Shown: in pieces, positions 8,331 to 16,828 of the stretch
Position numbering within the stretch: the stretch's first letter is position 1
Layout: each line of letters opens with the position of its first letter
NCBI GenBank assembly: GCA_020024215.1
Contig: JAHHUC010000008.1
Coordinates: 1-44,245, forward strand
DNA from: Oscillospiraceae bacterium
Lineage (GTDB): Bacteria > Bacillota > Clostridia > Oscillospirales > Ruminococcaceae
Direction of reading: 5' to 3'
Length of the DNA stretch: 44,245 nt
The notes under the pieces: generated by a model
The model's input: the letters and a program-made list of their open reading frames with translations, nothing else
The model's database searches: none
What the model was told of the DNA's origin: nothing
Position numbers and translations under genes: made by a program

Positions 8331-8931
8331 ATGATATGGAATTTGAAAAATCATTTTCCTCTGCCAGCTTAATGCCTAAATCAAATGCCTTCAAATTCAA
8401 ATCTGCAAATTGGGGCTTTACGTTTTTGACAATAATATCATGCCAGCTGATATGCTCCAGCCCCATGATTTTTACAGTGCTTCCCAATAAAATAACATTC
8501 ATGCACTTGGAGGTTCCCAGATTTTCTGCCTCGCTGTAAGCATCAAAGGATATGGTTCTGCATTTTTCCTTCAAGGATGAGATGATGCCCTTTGGATAGG
8601 GGCATTTTCCCAGTATTACAGGAAGTCCGGGTATTTTGGAATCTGACACAATGACTATTCCGTCCTTTTTTAGATACGGAAGATTTCTCATGGCCTCCAT
8701 CTGCTCAAAGGAGACTATGACATCAGCTCTGCCCTTTTCAATTACAGGGCTTAACACATTGCTTCCGTAGCGAACATGGGAGGAAACGCTTCCGCCTCTT
8801 TGGCTCATTCCGTGAATTTCGCTCATTTTGACATCATAGCCGGATTCCATAAGACCTATGGTGAGAATTTTTGCGGCGAGTATGGTTCCCTGTCCGCCTA
8901 CACCGACCAGAAGAATACTTTTTGTATCCAT
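8329..8931 (-). CDS. iorB: Indolepyruvate:ferredoxin oxidoreductase, beta subunit
   Basis: A 200-residue protein with the gamma-type fold of 2-oxoacid oxidoreductases. It begins MDTKSILLVGVGGQGT, the GVGGQG phosphate loop usual in IorB, followed by SEIHGMSQRGGSV near 44-56. With IorA it oxidatively decarboxylates arylpyruvates from aromatic amino acids to aryl-acetyl-CoA, reducing ferredoxin. The start at 8931 is chosen because AAGGAGG sits 7 nt upstream inside iorA. A longer frame reaching 9000 overlaps iorA without a ribosome site. It lies 2 nt after the iorA stop, so the genes are coupled. Confidence 0.93.
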   Translation of the reverse strand: MDTKSILLVGVGGQGTILAAKILTIGLMESGYDVKMSEIHGMSQRGGSVSSHVRYGSNVLSPVIEKGRADVIVSFEQMEAMRNLPYLKKDGIVIVSDSKIPGLPVILGKCPYPKGIISSLKEKCRTISFDAYSEAENLGTSKCMNVILLGSTVKIMGLEHISWHDIIVKNVKPQFADLNLKAFDLGIKLAEENDFSNSIS

Positions 8932-8933
8932 AG

Positions 8934-10709
8934 CTAAATTTCCTCCTTTACAATGGCTTTGACAGGGCAGATCTGGCTGCATACCGAGCATCCTGCACAC
9001 ATATCCCGGTCTATTACCGATTTTTTGCTCTCTTGGTCAAAGGATATTGCGGGACATCCGGCTGTAAGGCACTTTTTGCAGCCTATGCAGGATTCTGCAA
9101 CGGTGTATTTATCCTTAAACGCATCCGGAAATTCTTCCTTATCCATAAGCGACATTTTTTTAAGCACACAAGGATATCTGGTGATTATGACAGACGGCTC
9201 ATCCTTTATTGCCAGAGCATTGTCGATAGCTTTGTTCATTTCATCGAGCCTGTTGGGGTCAACAATAAATATGTGCTTTATTCCTATGGCCCTGCAAAGC
9301 CCCTCAATATTTATAGCCACGGTTTCCTCTCCGTTTATGGTGTAGCCGCTGCCGGGGTTCTGCTGATGGCCTGTCATTCCGGTTATCCTGTTGTCCAAAA
9401 TGACGGATATGGTGTTGGATTTATTGTAAACCACATTTATAAGCGAGTTTATGCCGGTGTGGAAAAATGTAGAATCGCCTATGACTGCAACAACCCTCTT
9501 TTTATTGTCCTTAACCATGTCAAAAACCTGCTGCGCTCCGTGTCCTGCGGAAATGGAAGCACCCATACAGATATTGACATCCATAGCGTTGAAGGGCTGT
9601 GCAAAGCCCAGTGTATAGCAGCCTATATCTCCGGAGACGACAACGTCCTTTCTCTTGCCTATCTCATAGAAAAAGCCTCTGTGAGGACATCCTGCACAAA
9701 GCATAGGCGGGCGGGCAAGCACCTTGTCCTCATCACAGCACAGGGCTGAAAGCTCCTCATTTCCCAGTGCTTTTCTCAAAACATCAGGGGTCATTTCTCC
9801 GCAGAAGGGGAACACATCCTCAACCTTAAAGCCCAATGCTCTTACAGTATCCTTTATGTAGGGGTCATTCTCCTCCACCACATATATTTTTTCTTTGCCC
9901 TCACAGAATTTTGCAATGAGCTTCTGAGGCATAGGATTTGTAAAGCCCAGCTTCAGATAGGAGCTTTCATTTCCAAACACCTCTTTTGCATAATAAAAGC
10001 ACATACCCGAGGCTATCACACCTATGCTTTTGCCGTCGTTTTCAATTCTGTTAAGTGGGGTGTCTTCAGAAAAGTCCTTCAGCTCATTCATTCTATTTTC
10101 AACCCTTATTCTCATAGGTCTTGAGAGGGCAGGAACAGTGATGGTTCTTGTTATGTCCTTTTTATATTCCTTTATCGGTATTTCTTTTCTTTCCCCTGCA
10201 TCCACAATTCCCTTTGAATGACAGACTCTGGTTGTCAGTCTGACTATGACAAGCGTGTCATATTTTTCGGAAATTTCAAAAGCCATTTTGACCATATCCA
10301 GACATTCCTGGCTGTCAGCCGGCTCAAGAAGGGGAACCTTTGCCATTTTTGCGTAATATCTGTTGTCCTGCTCGTTCTGAGATGAATGTTGTCCCGGCTC
10401 GTCGGCTGTTATGATCACAAAGCCGCCGTTTACGCCCATATATGCAAATGTGAACATGGGATCTGCGGCAACATTCATACCCACATGCTTCATGGAGGCT
10501 ATTGTTCTGGCACCTGCTAAAGAAGCGCCGCAGCAGCTTTCCACAGCCACCTTTTCATTCGGTGCCCATTCGCACTTGATTTCCTTGAATAAAGATAGGT
10601 TTTCCATTATTTCCGTAGAGGGTGTTCCCGGGTAAGCAGAAGCAAAGTGACAGCCTGCCTCCCACGCTCCCAAGGCTACGGCTTCATCGCCTGTAAGTAA
10701 TTTTTTCAT
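8934..10709 (-). CDS. iorA: Indolepyruvate:ferredoxin oxidoreductase, alpha subunit
   Basis: A 591-residue subunit of normal length. Order: pyrimidine-binding domain (AYPGTPSTEI near 27-36, then NEKVAVE), central domain, and a TPP-binding half with GDIGCYTLG and GDSTFFHTGINSL. A C-terminal ferredoxin domain carries two [4Fe-4S] sites, CIGCKKC plus a fourth cysteine, and CAGCSVC plus CP. The start ATG 10709 has AAAGGA 8 nt upstream. An alternative start nine bases earlier overlaps that site. The enzyme is oxygen-sensitive and points to an anaerobic, amino-acid-fermenting host. A strong promoter lies directly upstream. Confidence 0.95.
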   Translation of the reverse strand: MKKLLTGDEAVALGAWEAGCHFASAYPGTPSTEIMENLSLFKEIKCEWAPNEKVAVESCCGASLAGARTIASMKHVGMNVAADPMFTFAYMGVNGGFVIITADEPGQHSSQNEQDNRYYAKMAKVPLLEPADSQECLDMVKMAFEISEKYDTLVIVRLTTRVCHSKGIVDAGERKEIPIKEYKKDITRTITVPALSRPMRIRVENRMNELKDFSEDTPLNRIENDGKSIGVIASGMCFYYAKEVFGNESSYLKLGFTNPMPQKLIAKFCEGKEKIYVVEENDPYIKDTVRALGFKVEDVFPFCGEMTPDVLRKALGNEELSALCCDEDKVLARPPMLCAGCPHRGFFYEIGKRKDVVVSGDIGCYTLGFAQPFNAMDVNICMGASISAGHGAQQVFDMVKDNKKRVVAVIGDSTFFHTGINSLINVVYNKSNTISVILDNRITGMTGHQQNPGSGYTINGEETVAINIEGLCRAIGIKHIFIVDPNRLDEMNKAIDNALAIKDEPSVIITRYPCVLKKMSLMDKEEFPDAFKDKYTVAESCIGCKKCLTAGCPAISFDQESKKSVIDRDMCAGCSVCSQICPVKAIVKEEI

Positions 10710-10752
10710 GAAGAGCATCCTTTCAAAAAGTTTGTGTTTAAAGCTTTGTTAT

Positions 10753-10781
10753 AGTATAAAATAAACAAAAACTTTCGTCAA
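10753..10781 (-). promoter_or_regulatory. Sigma-A promoter of iorAB
   Basis: Minus strand TTGACG (10781-10776), a 17-nt spacer and TATACT (10758-10753), about 45 nt before the iorA start. The -35 lies 2 bases from the stop codon of the upstream gtrA gene, so iorAB is expressed independently. Confidence 0.8.
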
Positions 10782-10783
10782 TA

Positions 10784-11200
10784 CTACGCTTTAAATACCA
10801 AAAGCTTACAAATAAAGTAGTTCATCACAGAAATGATTGTGCTATCAACAAATTTTGCGATTCCGCTTTTCATTTTTATGATATCCACCAAAAAATACAG
10901 TATTCCCATGTCAGCTATGCACGAAAAAACTCTTCCTCCTATAAATTTTAAAATTTCCTTTGCCTTTTCTTTTCCCTCCTTTGAGGGCGAGGGAAACACA
11001 AATTTTCTGTTTAAAAAATAGGCGATTACAACACCTATGGCAAAGGCTGCAAAGTTGGAGGCGAGATAATTCAGTTTAAATATATTCTTCAAAGCAAAAT
11101 ATATGCATACGTTGCTTCCGCCGGAAATTGCCCCTGCCGCGGCATATTTAAAGGTTTCCCAATTCAGATACTTTTTCATGAGATAATTTATTTTTTTCAT
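10784..11200 (-). CDS. GtrA family membrane protein
   Basis: A 138-residue protein with four predicted membrane segments and the GtrA/DPMS3-like pattern: FKYAAAGAISGGSN near the N-terminus, VIAYFLNRKFVF in the middle, and a closing NYFICKLLVFKA. GtrA-like proteins are thought to help move or bind polyprenyl-linked sugars for cell-surface glycans. The partner glycosyltransferase is not adjacent. I start it at the ATG at 11200, which has AAGGGAG 8 nt upstream, rather than at the seven-residue-longer frame. A minus-strand TATAAT at 11229-11224 is the probable -10. Confidence 0.85.
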   Translation of the reverse strand: MKKINYLMKKYLNWETFKYAAAGAISGGSNVCIYFALKNIFKLNYLASNFAAFAIGVVIAYFLNRKFVFPSPSKEGKEKAKEILKFIGGRVFSCIADMGILYFLVDIIKMKSGIAKFVDSTIISVMNYFICKLLVFKA

Positions 11201-11320
11201 TCTTACAACTCCCTTGCACATATATTATACAGCAAAACCTGTGAAAAAAGTTTTTATTGCGAAAATATTTATATAAAAATGGGCAATATTGATTTTATAC
11301 CAAATAAAATCTATAATCTG

Positions 11321-11349
11321 TTGAATATGCAGCTAAAAAATATTATAAT
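11321..11349 (+). promoter_or_regulatory. Sigma-A promoter of the phosphohexomutase-transketolase operon
   Basis: TTGAAT (11321-11326), a 17-nt spacer and TATAAT (11344-11349), 32 nt before the ATG at 11382. Confidence 0.8.
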
Positions 11350-11381
11350 GAATATGTATTGCAAATAATGGGGGGAATTAT

Positions 11382-12878
11382 ATGTATTTTTCCGCAAATG
11401 TCTTATTTCCGCTTCAGAACGGAAGCGATATAAGAGGCGTGGCAATGGAGGGTGAAAACGAGATAAATCTCACACCTGAGATAGTAAGGACTATTGGGGC
11501 ATCCTTCGGAAGATGGGTTGCACAAAAGACAGGCAAAACCTGCGACAAGCTTAAAATAGGCGTAGGAAGCGATTCCAGAGTTACAGGAAAAACCTTGAAG
11601 AAGGCTTTTCTCGACGGGGTTCTCTCGGTGGGCGCAGAGGCATTTGACTGCTCGATGGCATCAACTCCTGCCATGTTCATGTCAACGGTTTTTCCGCAGT
11701 CGGAATTTGACGGAGCCTGCATGGTGACTGCCAGCCATATGCCCAAGGACAGAAACGGGCTGAAGTTCTTTACACGCGAGGGCGGATTGGAAAAGGAAGA
11801 CGTAAGGCTTATTTTGACAAATGCCATAGGTCAGGAGCCTAAGATGGTTGTTGCAGACAGTGAGAATTTTGACCTTATGACACTTTACTGTGAGCATCTT
11901 AAAAAAATCATCATAAGCGGTGTGGGCACAAATGAAAGACCTCTTGAAGGCCTTAAAATAGTGACTGATGCCGGAAACGGAGCAGGCGGCTTTTATGCTT
12001 TGAGGGTTTTAGAGCCCTTAGGGGCAGATATCAAGGGAAGTCTTTACCTTGAGCCTGACGGCAGCTTTCCAAACCATGTGCCAAACCCTGAAAACAGGGA
12101 GGCTATGGCAGCTGTAATAAGGGCAACTGTTGAAAACAAGGCTGATCTGGGGCTTATTTTTGACACAGATGTGGACAGAGCCTCTGCTGTATTGGAGGAC
12201 GGAACACCTGCCTCAAAGGATAATCTCATAGCGCTTTTGGCAGCACTTCTCAGAGAGCAGACACCCCACTGCACCATAGTCACCGATTCTGTGACATCAG
12301 ACAGGCTCACAGATTTTTTAAACAATGAGCTTAAAATAACTCATCACAGGTTCAAAAGAGGTTACAGAAATGTTATAAATGAGGCTATAAGCCTGAATGA
12401 AAAGGGAGTTTTGGTTCCCCTTGCCATTGAGACCTCAGGTCACGGCGCCTTTAAGGATAATTTCTTTTTGGATGACGGCGCCTACATAGCAGCAAAGCTG
12501 GTCATTGCTCTTGCAAGGGCAAAGAACAGCGGCAAAAGCCTTGAAAGCTACATAGAGAAGCTGACTCCTGCATACGAGAGCTTTGAGGCGAGAATGAAGA
12601 TAGCAAGAGAGGATTACAGAGAGTATGGGGATGAGGTGCTGAGAGTATTCAAGGAAAATGCTCGAAAATCCGGCATAAAGGTTGTTACACCCTCCTATGA
12701 GGGAGTCAGGCTCTCTTTCAAAAACGGCTGGCTTCTTTTGAGAAAGTCCCTGCATGAGCCTCTTCTTCCTTTAAATGCAGAGGGAACAGAAGAGGGCGCT
12801 CTGGATGAAATAATATCAAAGGCCGCAGGTCTTTTGAAGGAATTCAAGGATTTGGATCTCAGCTCACTTAAAAGATAG
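11382..12878 (+). CDS. Phosphoglucomutase/phosphomannomutase family protein
   Basis: A 498-residue alpha-D-phosphohexomutase. Motifs in order: the phosphoserine loop TASHMP with the catalytic serine at 118 (most family members have TASHNP), the metal site DTDVDR near 261-266 (commonly DGDGDR), the sugar loop ETSGHGA near 350, and a C-terminal phosphate-binding region. It interconverts hexose 1- and 6-phosphates. The DTDVDR variant is known from a recognised subgroup, so this probably does not mean inactivity. Substrate cannot be assigned. The start follows GGGGG 8 nt upstream. It is the first gene of an operon with the two transketolase subunits, linking hexose phosphate entry to the non-oxidative pentose pathway. 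Confidence 0.88.
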   Translation: MYFSANVLFPLQNGSDIRGVAMEGENEINLTPEIVRTIGASFGRWVAQKTGKTCDKLKIGVGSDSRVTGKTLKKAFLDGVLSVGAEAFDCSMASTPAMFMSTVFPQSEFDGACMVTASHMPKDRNGLKFFTREGGLEKEDVRLILTNAIGQEPKMVVADSENFDLMTLYCEHLKKIIISGVGTNERPLEGLKIVTDAGNGAGGFYALRVLEPLGADIKGSLYLEPDGSFPNHVPNPENREAMAAVIRATVENKADLGLIFDTDVDRASAVLEDGTPASKDNLIALLAALLREQTPHCTIVTDSVTSDRLTDFLNNELKITHHRFKRGYRNVINEAISLNEKGVLVPLAIETSGHGAFKDNFFLDDGAYIAAKLVIALARAKNSGKSLESYIEKLTPAYESFEARMKIAREDYREYGDEVLRVFKENARKSGIKVVTPSYEGVRLSFKNGWLLLRKSLHEPLLPLNAEGTEEGALDEIISKAAGLLKEFKDLDLSSLKR

Positions 12879-12902
12879 TTTTAAAAGAAAGGTTTGACAA
12901 AG

Positions 12903-13748
12903 ATGACACTGGAAAACGAAAAGGAAATAAGTCTTTTTGCCGCTAGGGTAAGGCTTGCAGGCCTTCGCATGGTTTATAAGGCCGCTTCCGGTCATATAGG
13001 AGGCTCCCTCTCCTCAACAGATATTCTGTCTGTTTTGTATGTAAATCACATGAATGTAAGAACCGATGATCCCACATGGGCAGATAGGGACAGATTCGTT
13101 CTTTCAAAGGGCCACTGCACACCGGCTCTTTACCCCACGCTCTCCTATAAGGGCTTTTTCCCCGAGGAGGAGCTTTCAAATTTCAGAAGCATAGAGCACC
13201 ATATGTCCGGCCATGCCGAAATGCACTATGTAAAGGGTGTGGATATGTCCACAGGCTCCTTGGGACAGGGCATTTCCGCAGCAGTCGGTATGGCAGTTGC
13301 AGGAAAGCTTGACGGCAAATCTTACAGGGTTTACTGTCTTTTGGGCGACGGAGAAATTGAAGAGGGCCAGGTTTGGGAGGCCTGTATGTCCGCTTCAAAA
13401 TATGACCTTGACAACCTCTGCCTCATTGTGGATGTAAACGGACTTCAGATAGACGGAAGGACAGAGGATGTAATGCCCTCTGAGCCTTTGGATTTAAAAT
13501 TCAAGGCCTTCGGCTTCAATGTGCTGAAGATAGACGGCCATGACCTTTCCCAGATTGACAGAGCCTTCCAGAAGGCAAGCTCTGTAAAGGGAGTGCCCAC
13601 CGTTATTTTGGCAAAGACTGTAAAGGGCAAGGGTGTCTCCTTTATGGAAAACGATGCAGCCTGGCACGGAAAGGCTCCCGATGAGGAAAAGTTTGCCATC
13701 GCAGAAAAAGAGCTTTTGGATAAAATTGATGAACTGGAGGGCAGATAA
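12903..13748 (+). CDS. Transketolase, N-terminal subunit
   Basis: A 281-residue subunit holding the TPP pyrophosphate-binding half. Visible are AASGHIGGSLSSTDIL near 23-38, SKGHCTPALYP, GSLGQGIS, and the TPP motif that starts GDGEIEEGQ. Many anaerobes encode transketolase as two polypeptides, and this half needs the following gene. I start it at ATG 12903, 10 nt after GAAAGG. A TTG three codons earlier is too close to that site. Only 24 nt separate it from the phosphohexomutase. Confidence 0.93.
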   Translation: MTLENEKEISLFAARVRLAGLRMVYKAASGHIGGSLSSTDILSVLYVNHMNVRTDDPTWADRDRFVLSKGHCTPALYPTLSYKGFFPEEELSNFRSIEHHMSGHAEMHYVKGVDMSTGSLGQGISAAVGMAVAGKLDGKSYRVYCLLGDGEIEEGQVWEACMSASKYDLDNLCLIVDVNGLQIDGRTEDVMPSEPLDLKFKAFGFNVLKIDGHDLSQIDRAFQKASSVKGVPTVILAKTVKGKGVSFMENDAAWHGKAPDEEKFAIAEKELLDKIDELEGR

Positions 13749-13750
13749 CA

Positions 13751-14695
13751 ATGGGAGATATTGCAACAAGAAAGGCATATGGGGATGCGCTTTGCAAATT
13801 GGCAGAGCAGTACCCCGAGCTTATAGTTTTGGACGCTGATCTTTCAGGCGCCACAATGACCAAGGATTTTTCAAAAGCATACCCCGATAGATTTCTCAAT
13901 ATGGGCATTGCAGAATGTAATATGACAGGTGTGGCAGCAGGTTTGGCTGCCTGCGGCAAAATGCCCTTTATAAATTCCTTTGCCATGTTTTCTGCCGGCA
14001 GAGCCTATGAGCAGGTCAGAAACTCCATATGCTATCCTCACCTCAATGTCAAGGTTATAGGCTCTCACGGAGGTCTTTCCGTAGGCGAGGACGGAGCCAC
14101 ACATCAGTGCATAGAGGATTTTTCTCTCATGAGAACAATTCCCGGCATGACGGTTCTGTGCCCCTGTGATGCCTTTGAAATGGAAAAGGCAGTAAAGGCG
14201 CTTTTGGATTTTGAAGGCCCTGCCTATATGAGATTGGGCAGACTTGCAGTTGAGACAGTCACAGATAAGATTGACAGCTACAAATTTGAGCTGGGTAAGG
14301 GAGTCACACTGAAGGACGGAAATGATGTTGCCATTATTGCTGTCGGAATGATGGTTCAGATGGCTTTGAAGGCGCATGAAATTTTAAAGGAGCAGGGTAT
14401 TTCTGCAAGAGTGATTGATATGCATACAATCAAGCCCCTTGACAGGGAAATTGTTCTGAAGGCTGCAAGAGAGACAGGTGCCATTGTAACAACAGAGGAG
14501 CACAATATCTTAGGCGGCTTGGGAAGTGCGGTGTGCGAGGCTGTTTGTGAGGAGTGTCCCGTTCCTGTTTTAAGGCATGGCGTAAATGATGCCTTCGGAC
14601 GTTCCGGCAAGGCACAGCTGGTGCTTAAGGCATATGATCTTACACCTGAAAAGATTGCAGAATATGCAAAAAAAGCAGCTGCATTAAAAAAATAA
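13751..14695 (+). CDS. Transketolase, C-terminal subunit
   Basis: A 314-residue subunit with the pyrimidine-binding and C-terminal transketolase domains. Visible are DLSGATMTKDF near 26, RFLNMGIAECNMTG near 43, HGGLSVGEDGATHQ near 101, and a closing regulatory domain with TTEEHNILGGLGSA. Together with the N-subunit it transfers two-carbon ketol units between sugar phosphates. The ATG lies 2 nt after the N-subunit stop, and GAGGGCAG near the end of that gene gives the ribosome site. A terminator follows. Confidence 0.93.
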   Translation: MGDIATRKAYGDALCKLAEQYPELIVLDADLSGATMTKDFSKAYPDRFLNMGIAECNMTGVAAGLAACGKMPFINSFAMFSAGRAYEQVRNSICYPHLNVKVIGSHGGLSVGEDGATHQCIEDFSLMRTIPGMTVLCPCDAFEMEKAVKALLDFEGPAYMRLGRLAVETVTDKIDSYKFELGKGVTLKDGNDVAIIAVGMMVQMALKAHEILKEQGISARVIDMHTIKPLDREIVLKAARETGAIVTTEEHNILGGLGSAVCEAVCEECPVPVLRHGVNDAFGRSGKAQLVLKAYDLTPEKIAEYAKKAAALKK

Positions 14696-14704
14696 ATGCA
14701 TGAG

Positions 14705-14758
14705 AAAAGACGGATAAGCTCCCTTTAAAGGGCTGCCTTCCGTCTTTTTAAGTTTTTT
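14705..14758 (+). terminator. Intrinsic terminator after the transketolase genes
   Basis: AAAAGACGG (14705-14713) pairs with CCGTCTTTT (14740-14748), with a nested CCCTTT/AAAGGG stem inside. It is followed by T-rich sequence. Confidence 0.8.
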
Positions 14759-14786
14759 GCAAAATTTTCTCAAGTCTGCTTTGTTG

Positions 14787-14842
14787 TGGCAGATGAAGCT
14801 GCTTTCTTACCTTATTTTTCATAAGCATACCTTCATCTGCCA
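14787..14842. repeat. 12-bp perfect inverted repeat between convergent genes
   Basis: TGGCAGATGAAG (14787-14798) and CTTCATCTGCCA (14831-14842), with a 32-nt loop that can itself fold (CTTAT/ATAAG). ATTTTT follows on the plus strand, so it could be a second terminator. On the minus strand it lies just after the 407-aa gene but lacks a T tract. Its TGGCAGATG core recurs in the promoter of the neighbouring sigma-factor gene. Confidence 0.6.
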
Positions 14843-14859
14843 AATTTTTAAAGCTCGGC

Positions 14860-16083
14860 TTACATCACATAGCTTATTGCATTGATGACCTTTGTGTCCG
14901 AATTATTTGTAAGTTCTGCAATTTGAGACTGCATATCACTTTCTGAAAATTCCATGCTGTCTTGCTGAAATATCTTTATTTCACCTACATCCTTGCATAT
15001 CATAGCTATGGCATCTGACTGCTCCTTGCTGCATTTTACCATACAGCAGTCCTTTATTTTCAGGCGCTCCATAATAAGCTCTTTGTCAATGTCGCTGTCA
15101 AGCTCTGCTATCATGCAGTCGCTTATATCCAATTCCGACTGCTCAAGCATCCATTTTGTCACCCTTATATATTGTCTGTCGCATATGCAGCCTGTTTTGC
15201 TGCTGATAATATTTATATCTCCGGTTATCTTTTCAAGCATATCGGAGAATTTTTCGCTTCTCTCTTTAGGCACAATTGCGTCACCGTTTATAGAGAGATA
15301 TTCTAAGGAATCCAGACAGTCCTTTTCAAAGGGCACAGTTACATCGCCTATGACATACAGCTTTTTGCCATATTTTCTCACAGCGGCTTCATCCAGCACA
15401 ATATTGCCTTCAGCAACGGATGTTCCGTCAGGAACTATTACAAATTCTGCTCTTTCATCAATAAGGCTTAAAAATTCCTCCACCTTTGATTCTGAAATGA
15501 TTACCTCATTGCAGGAGAAGGAGGCACCCTTTTCCTTTAGCTCCTGTGCGTTCAGCTTAGGGTCTACCATTATCATCCGCTTTGAGGACCAGTAAAGTGC
15601 ATTTTTTGCCCTTAATGAAAAAAGGCGGTCAACAACGGCGTTTTTCTTTAAGATGATGGCATCATCCGGATGGCAGGCGGATTTTCCGTTTACCGTCATG
15701 TGGTTGAGATAAGAGCTCATGCTTTCAGGATAAAGAACAGAGCCGTTTACTATGATAGCTGCACACTGCTTCAAATAATTTTCAGTGTTTGCCCCTATGG
15801 CAACAGAGCCGTTGACCATGAGGATGATTCTCTCAGACGGTATTTTGTCGGTGCTTTTTATTTCGATGCGGCCGTTGATGACAGAAAGCCTTACATTCTC
15901 CTCAGTTTCAATCATGTTGGCGCACTCTAAAGTGATAGGCATTTTGTTTAAAAACGCCTTTCCGGATTGGTTTGTCACCACAGAGGCTGCGTGTATGGTT
16001 ATATTTTCATACTGGGAATAATTTTCCTCTACGGCGTTTCTTACATCACAGCTTGCAGAATTGATGACCAATTTTTTCTTCAT
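14860..16083 (-). CDS. Unknown protein with about 21-residue NG/GD repeats, next to an ECF sigma factor
   Basis: A 407-residue protein without signal peptide or membrane segment. I do not recognise its family. Repeats are visible by eye. The first half has turns at VINGRI, MVNGSV, IVNGSV and TVNGKS (Asn 70, 91, 113, 132). The second half has VIGDV, SINGDA and ITGDI (near 245, 266, 288). Spacing is about 19-22 residues, with a VxxPE-like element after several turns. This suggests a beta-solenoid or other elongated repeat fold. It starts 12 nt after the sigma-factor gene, behind AAGGAGG, so the two are co-transcribed. Candidate roles are a cytoplasmic anti-sigma factor or a scaffold that releases it. 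This is inference from position only. Confidence 0.7.
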   Translation of the reverse strand: MKKKLVINSASCDVRNAVEENYSQYENITIHAASVVTNQSGKAFLNKMPITLECANMIETEENVRLSVINGRIEIKSTDKIPSERIILMVNGSVAIGANTENYLKQCAAIIVNGSVLYPESMSSYLNHMTVNGKSACHPDDAIILKKNAVVDRLFSLRAKNALYWSSKRMIMVDPKLNAQELKEKGASFSCNEVIISESKVEEFLSLIDERAEFVIVPDGTSVAEGNIVLDEAAVRKYGKKLYVIGDVTVPFEKDCLDSLEYLSINGDAIVPKERSEKFSDMLEKITGDINIISSKTGCICDRQYIRVTKWMLEQSELDISDCMIAELDSDIDKELIMERLKIKDCCMVKCSKEQSDAIAMICKDVGEIKIFQQDSMEFSESDMQSQIAELTNNSDTKVINAISYVM

Positions 16084-16095
16084 AACAGATCCTCC

Positions 16096-16557
16096 TTAAA
16101 AATCAATGTTGGCTTTGAGCTTTTTTCGACAGCGTGACAGCTTGGAACGTATTGTTCCGGGAGGTATTTTCAGCATCTCGGAAATTTCCGCAGCAGTATA
16201 TCCTTCAATGTATCTGAGGCAAAACAGCAGTCTTTCATCCAAGCTTACGCTTTGCAGCAGCATATCGCTTTCCACTTCATCAAACTGCCCCTCTGTTTCA
16301 TCCTGATACCTCAGGCTTTGGATATATTCATTTTCCATATTTTTTCTTCTGTAACGATCAAAAAGGAGATTTTTGAATGTCCTGTAAAGCCAGGCGCGCT
16401 GCTTGCCGGCGGTTAGGCCTTCAAGCACTTCACAGTTGATGAGCGCTTTTATGAATGTCTCCTGTGCCAGATCCTCAGACAGCTCCTTACTGAAGGTCAT
16501 ATGGATTCCGTATGCGACCAACTCCCGATAGTGGGTTTTGTAAAGCTCCTCCCACAA
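16096..16557 (-). CDS. ECF-type RNA polymerase sigma factor
   Basis: A 153-residue sigma-70 family protein of the extracytoplasmic function type. Region 2 spans roughly 8-70 (LSEDLAQETFIKAL, then WLYRTFKNLLFDRYRR). Region 4 spans roughly 100-150 (LDERLLFCLRYIEGYTAAEI, then PPGTIRSKLSRCRKKL). Regions 1.1 and 3 are absent, as expected. I favour the TTG start at 16557, 8 nt after GGAGG. A GTG three codons upstream is part of that ribosome site. The next gene probably encodes its partner. A candidate ECF promoter directly upstream suggests that it drives its own operon. Confidence 0.9.
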   Translation of the reverse strand: MWEELYKTHYRELVAYGIHMTFSKELSEDLAQETFIKALINCEVLEGLTAGKQRAWLYRTFKNLLFDRYRRKNMENEYIQSLRYQDETEGQFDEVESDMLLQSVSLDERLLFCLRYIEGYTAAEISEMLKIPPGTIRSKLSRCRKKLKANIDF

Positions 16558-16582
16558 GGTTTTCACCTCCGTTTCTGATATG

Positions 16583-16611
16583 ATAACGAATGGCAGATGT
16601 CATCTGTTGCA
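16583..16611 (-). promoter_or_regulatory. Candidate autoregulated ECF sigma promoter
   Basis: Minus strand TGCAAC (16611-16606), a 17-nt spacer and CGTTAT (16588-16583). This resembles Bacillus ECF promoters (AAC-type -35, CGT-type -10). The spacer contains the palindrome CAGATG-n-CATCTG. No sigma-A type promoter is evident at this spot. The predicted start is about 17 nt before the gene. Confidence 0.5.
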
Positions 16612-16758
16612 TTATTTTTATTATTTTTTTATTTATAACATGATTTTAGGCTTTTTTAAAGCTATGCTGCAAAAGGGGCTTCTTTAAAACGACTGTGTAC
16701 AGTGAATGGAAAAATTTATCCGCATCACTTTTTTATGCTTATGAGCGCTATCCTTTAT

Positions 16759-16787
16759 TTGATTATTTGTGCTTGCTATGCTATAAT
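16759..16787 (+). promoter_or_regulatory. Sigma-A promoter of the ruvCAB operon
   Basis: TTGATT (16759-16764), a 17-nt spacer and TATAAT (16782-16787) with an extended TGC just before the -10. Confidence 0.85.
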
Positions 16788-16828
16788 GGATGATTGAAAA
16801 TGGAAAAGACATATATAAAGGTAGAAAT

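Noticed and set aside
12894..12902. TTG start for the transketolase N-subunit
   Set aside because: It sits 1 nt after GAAAGG. ATG 12903 has correct spacing.
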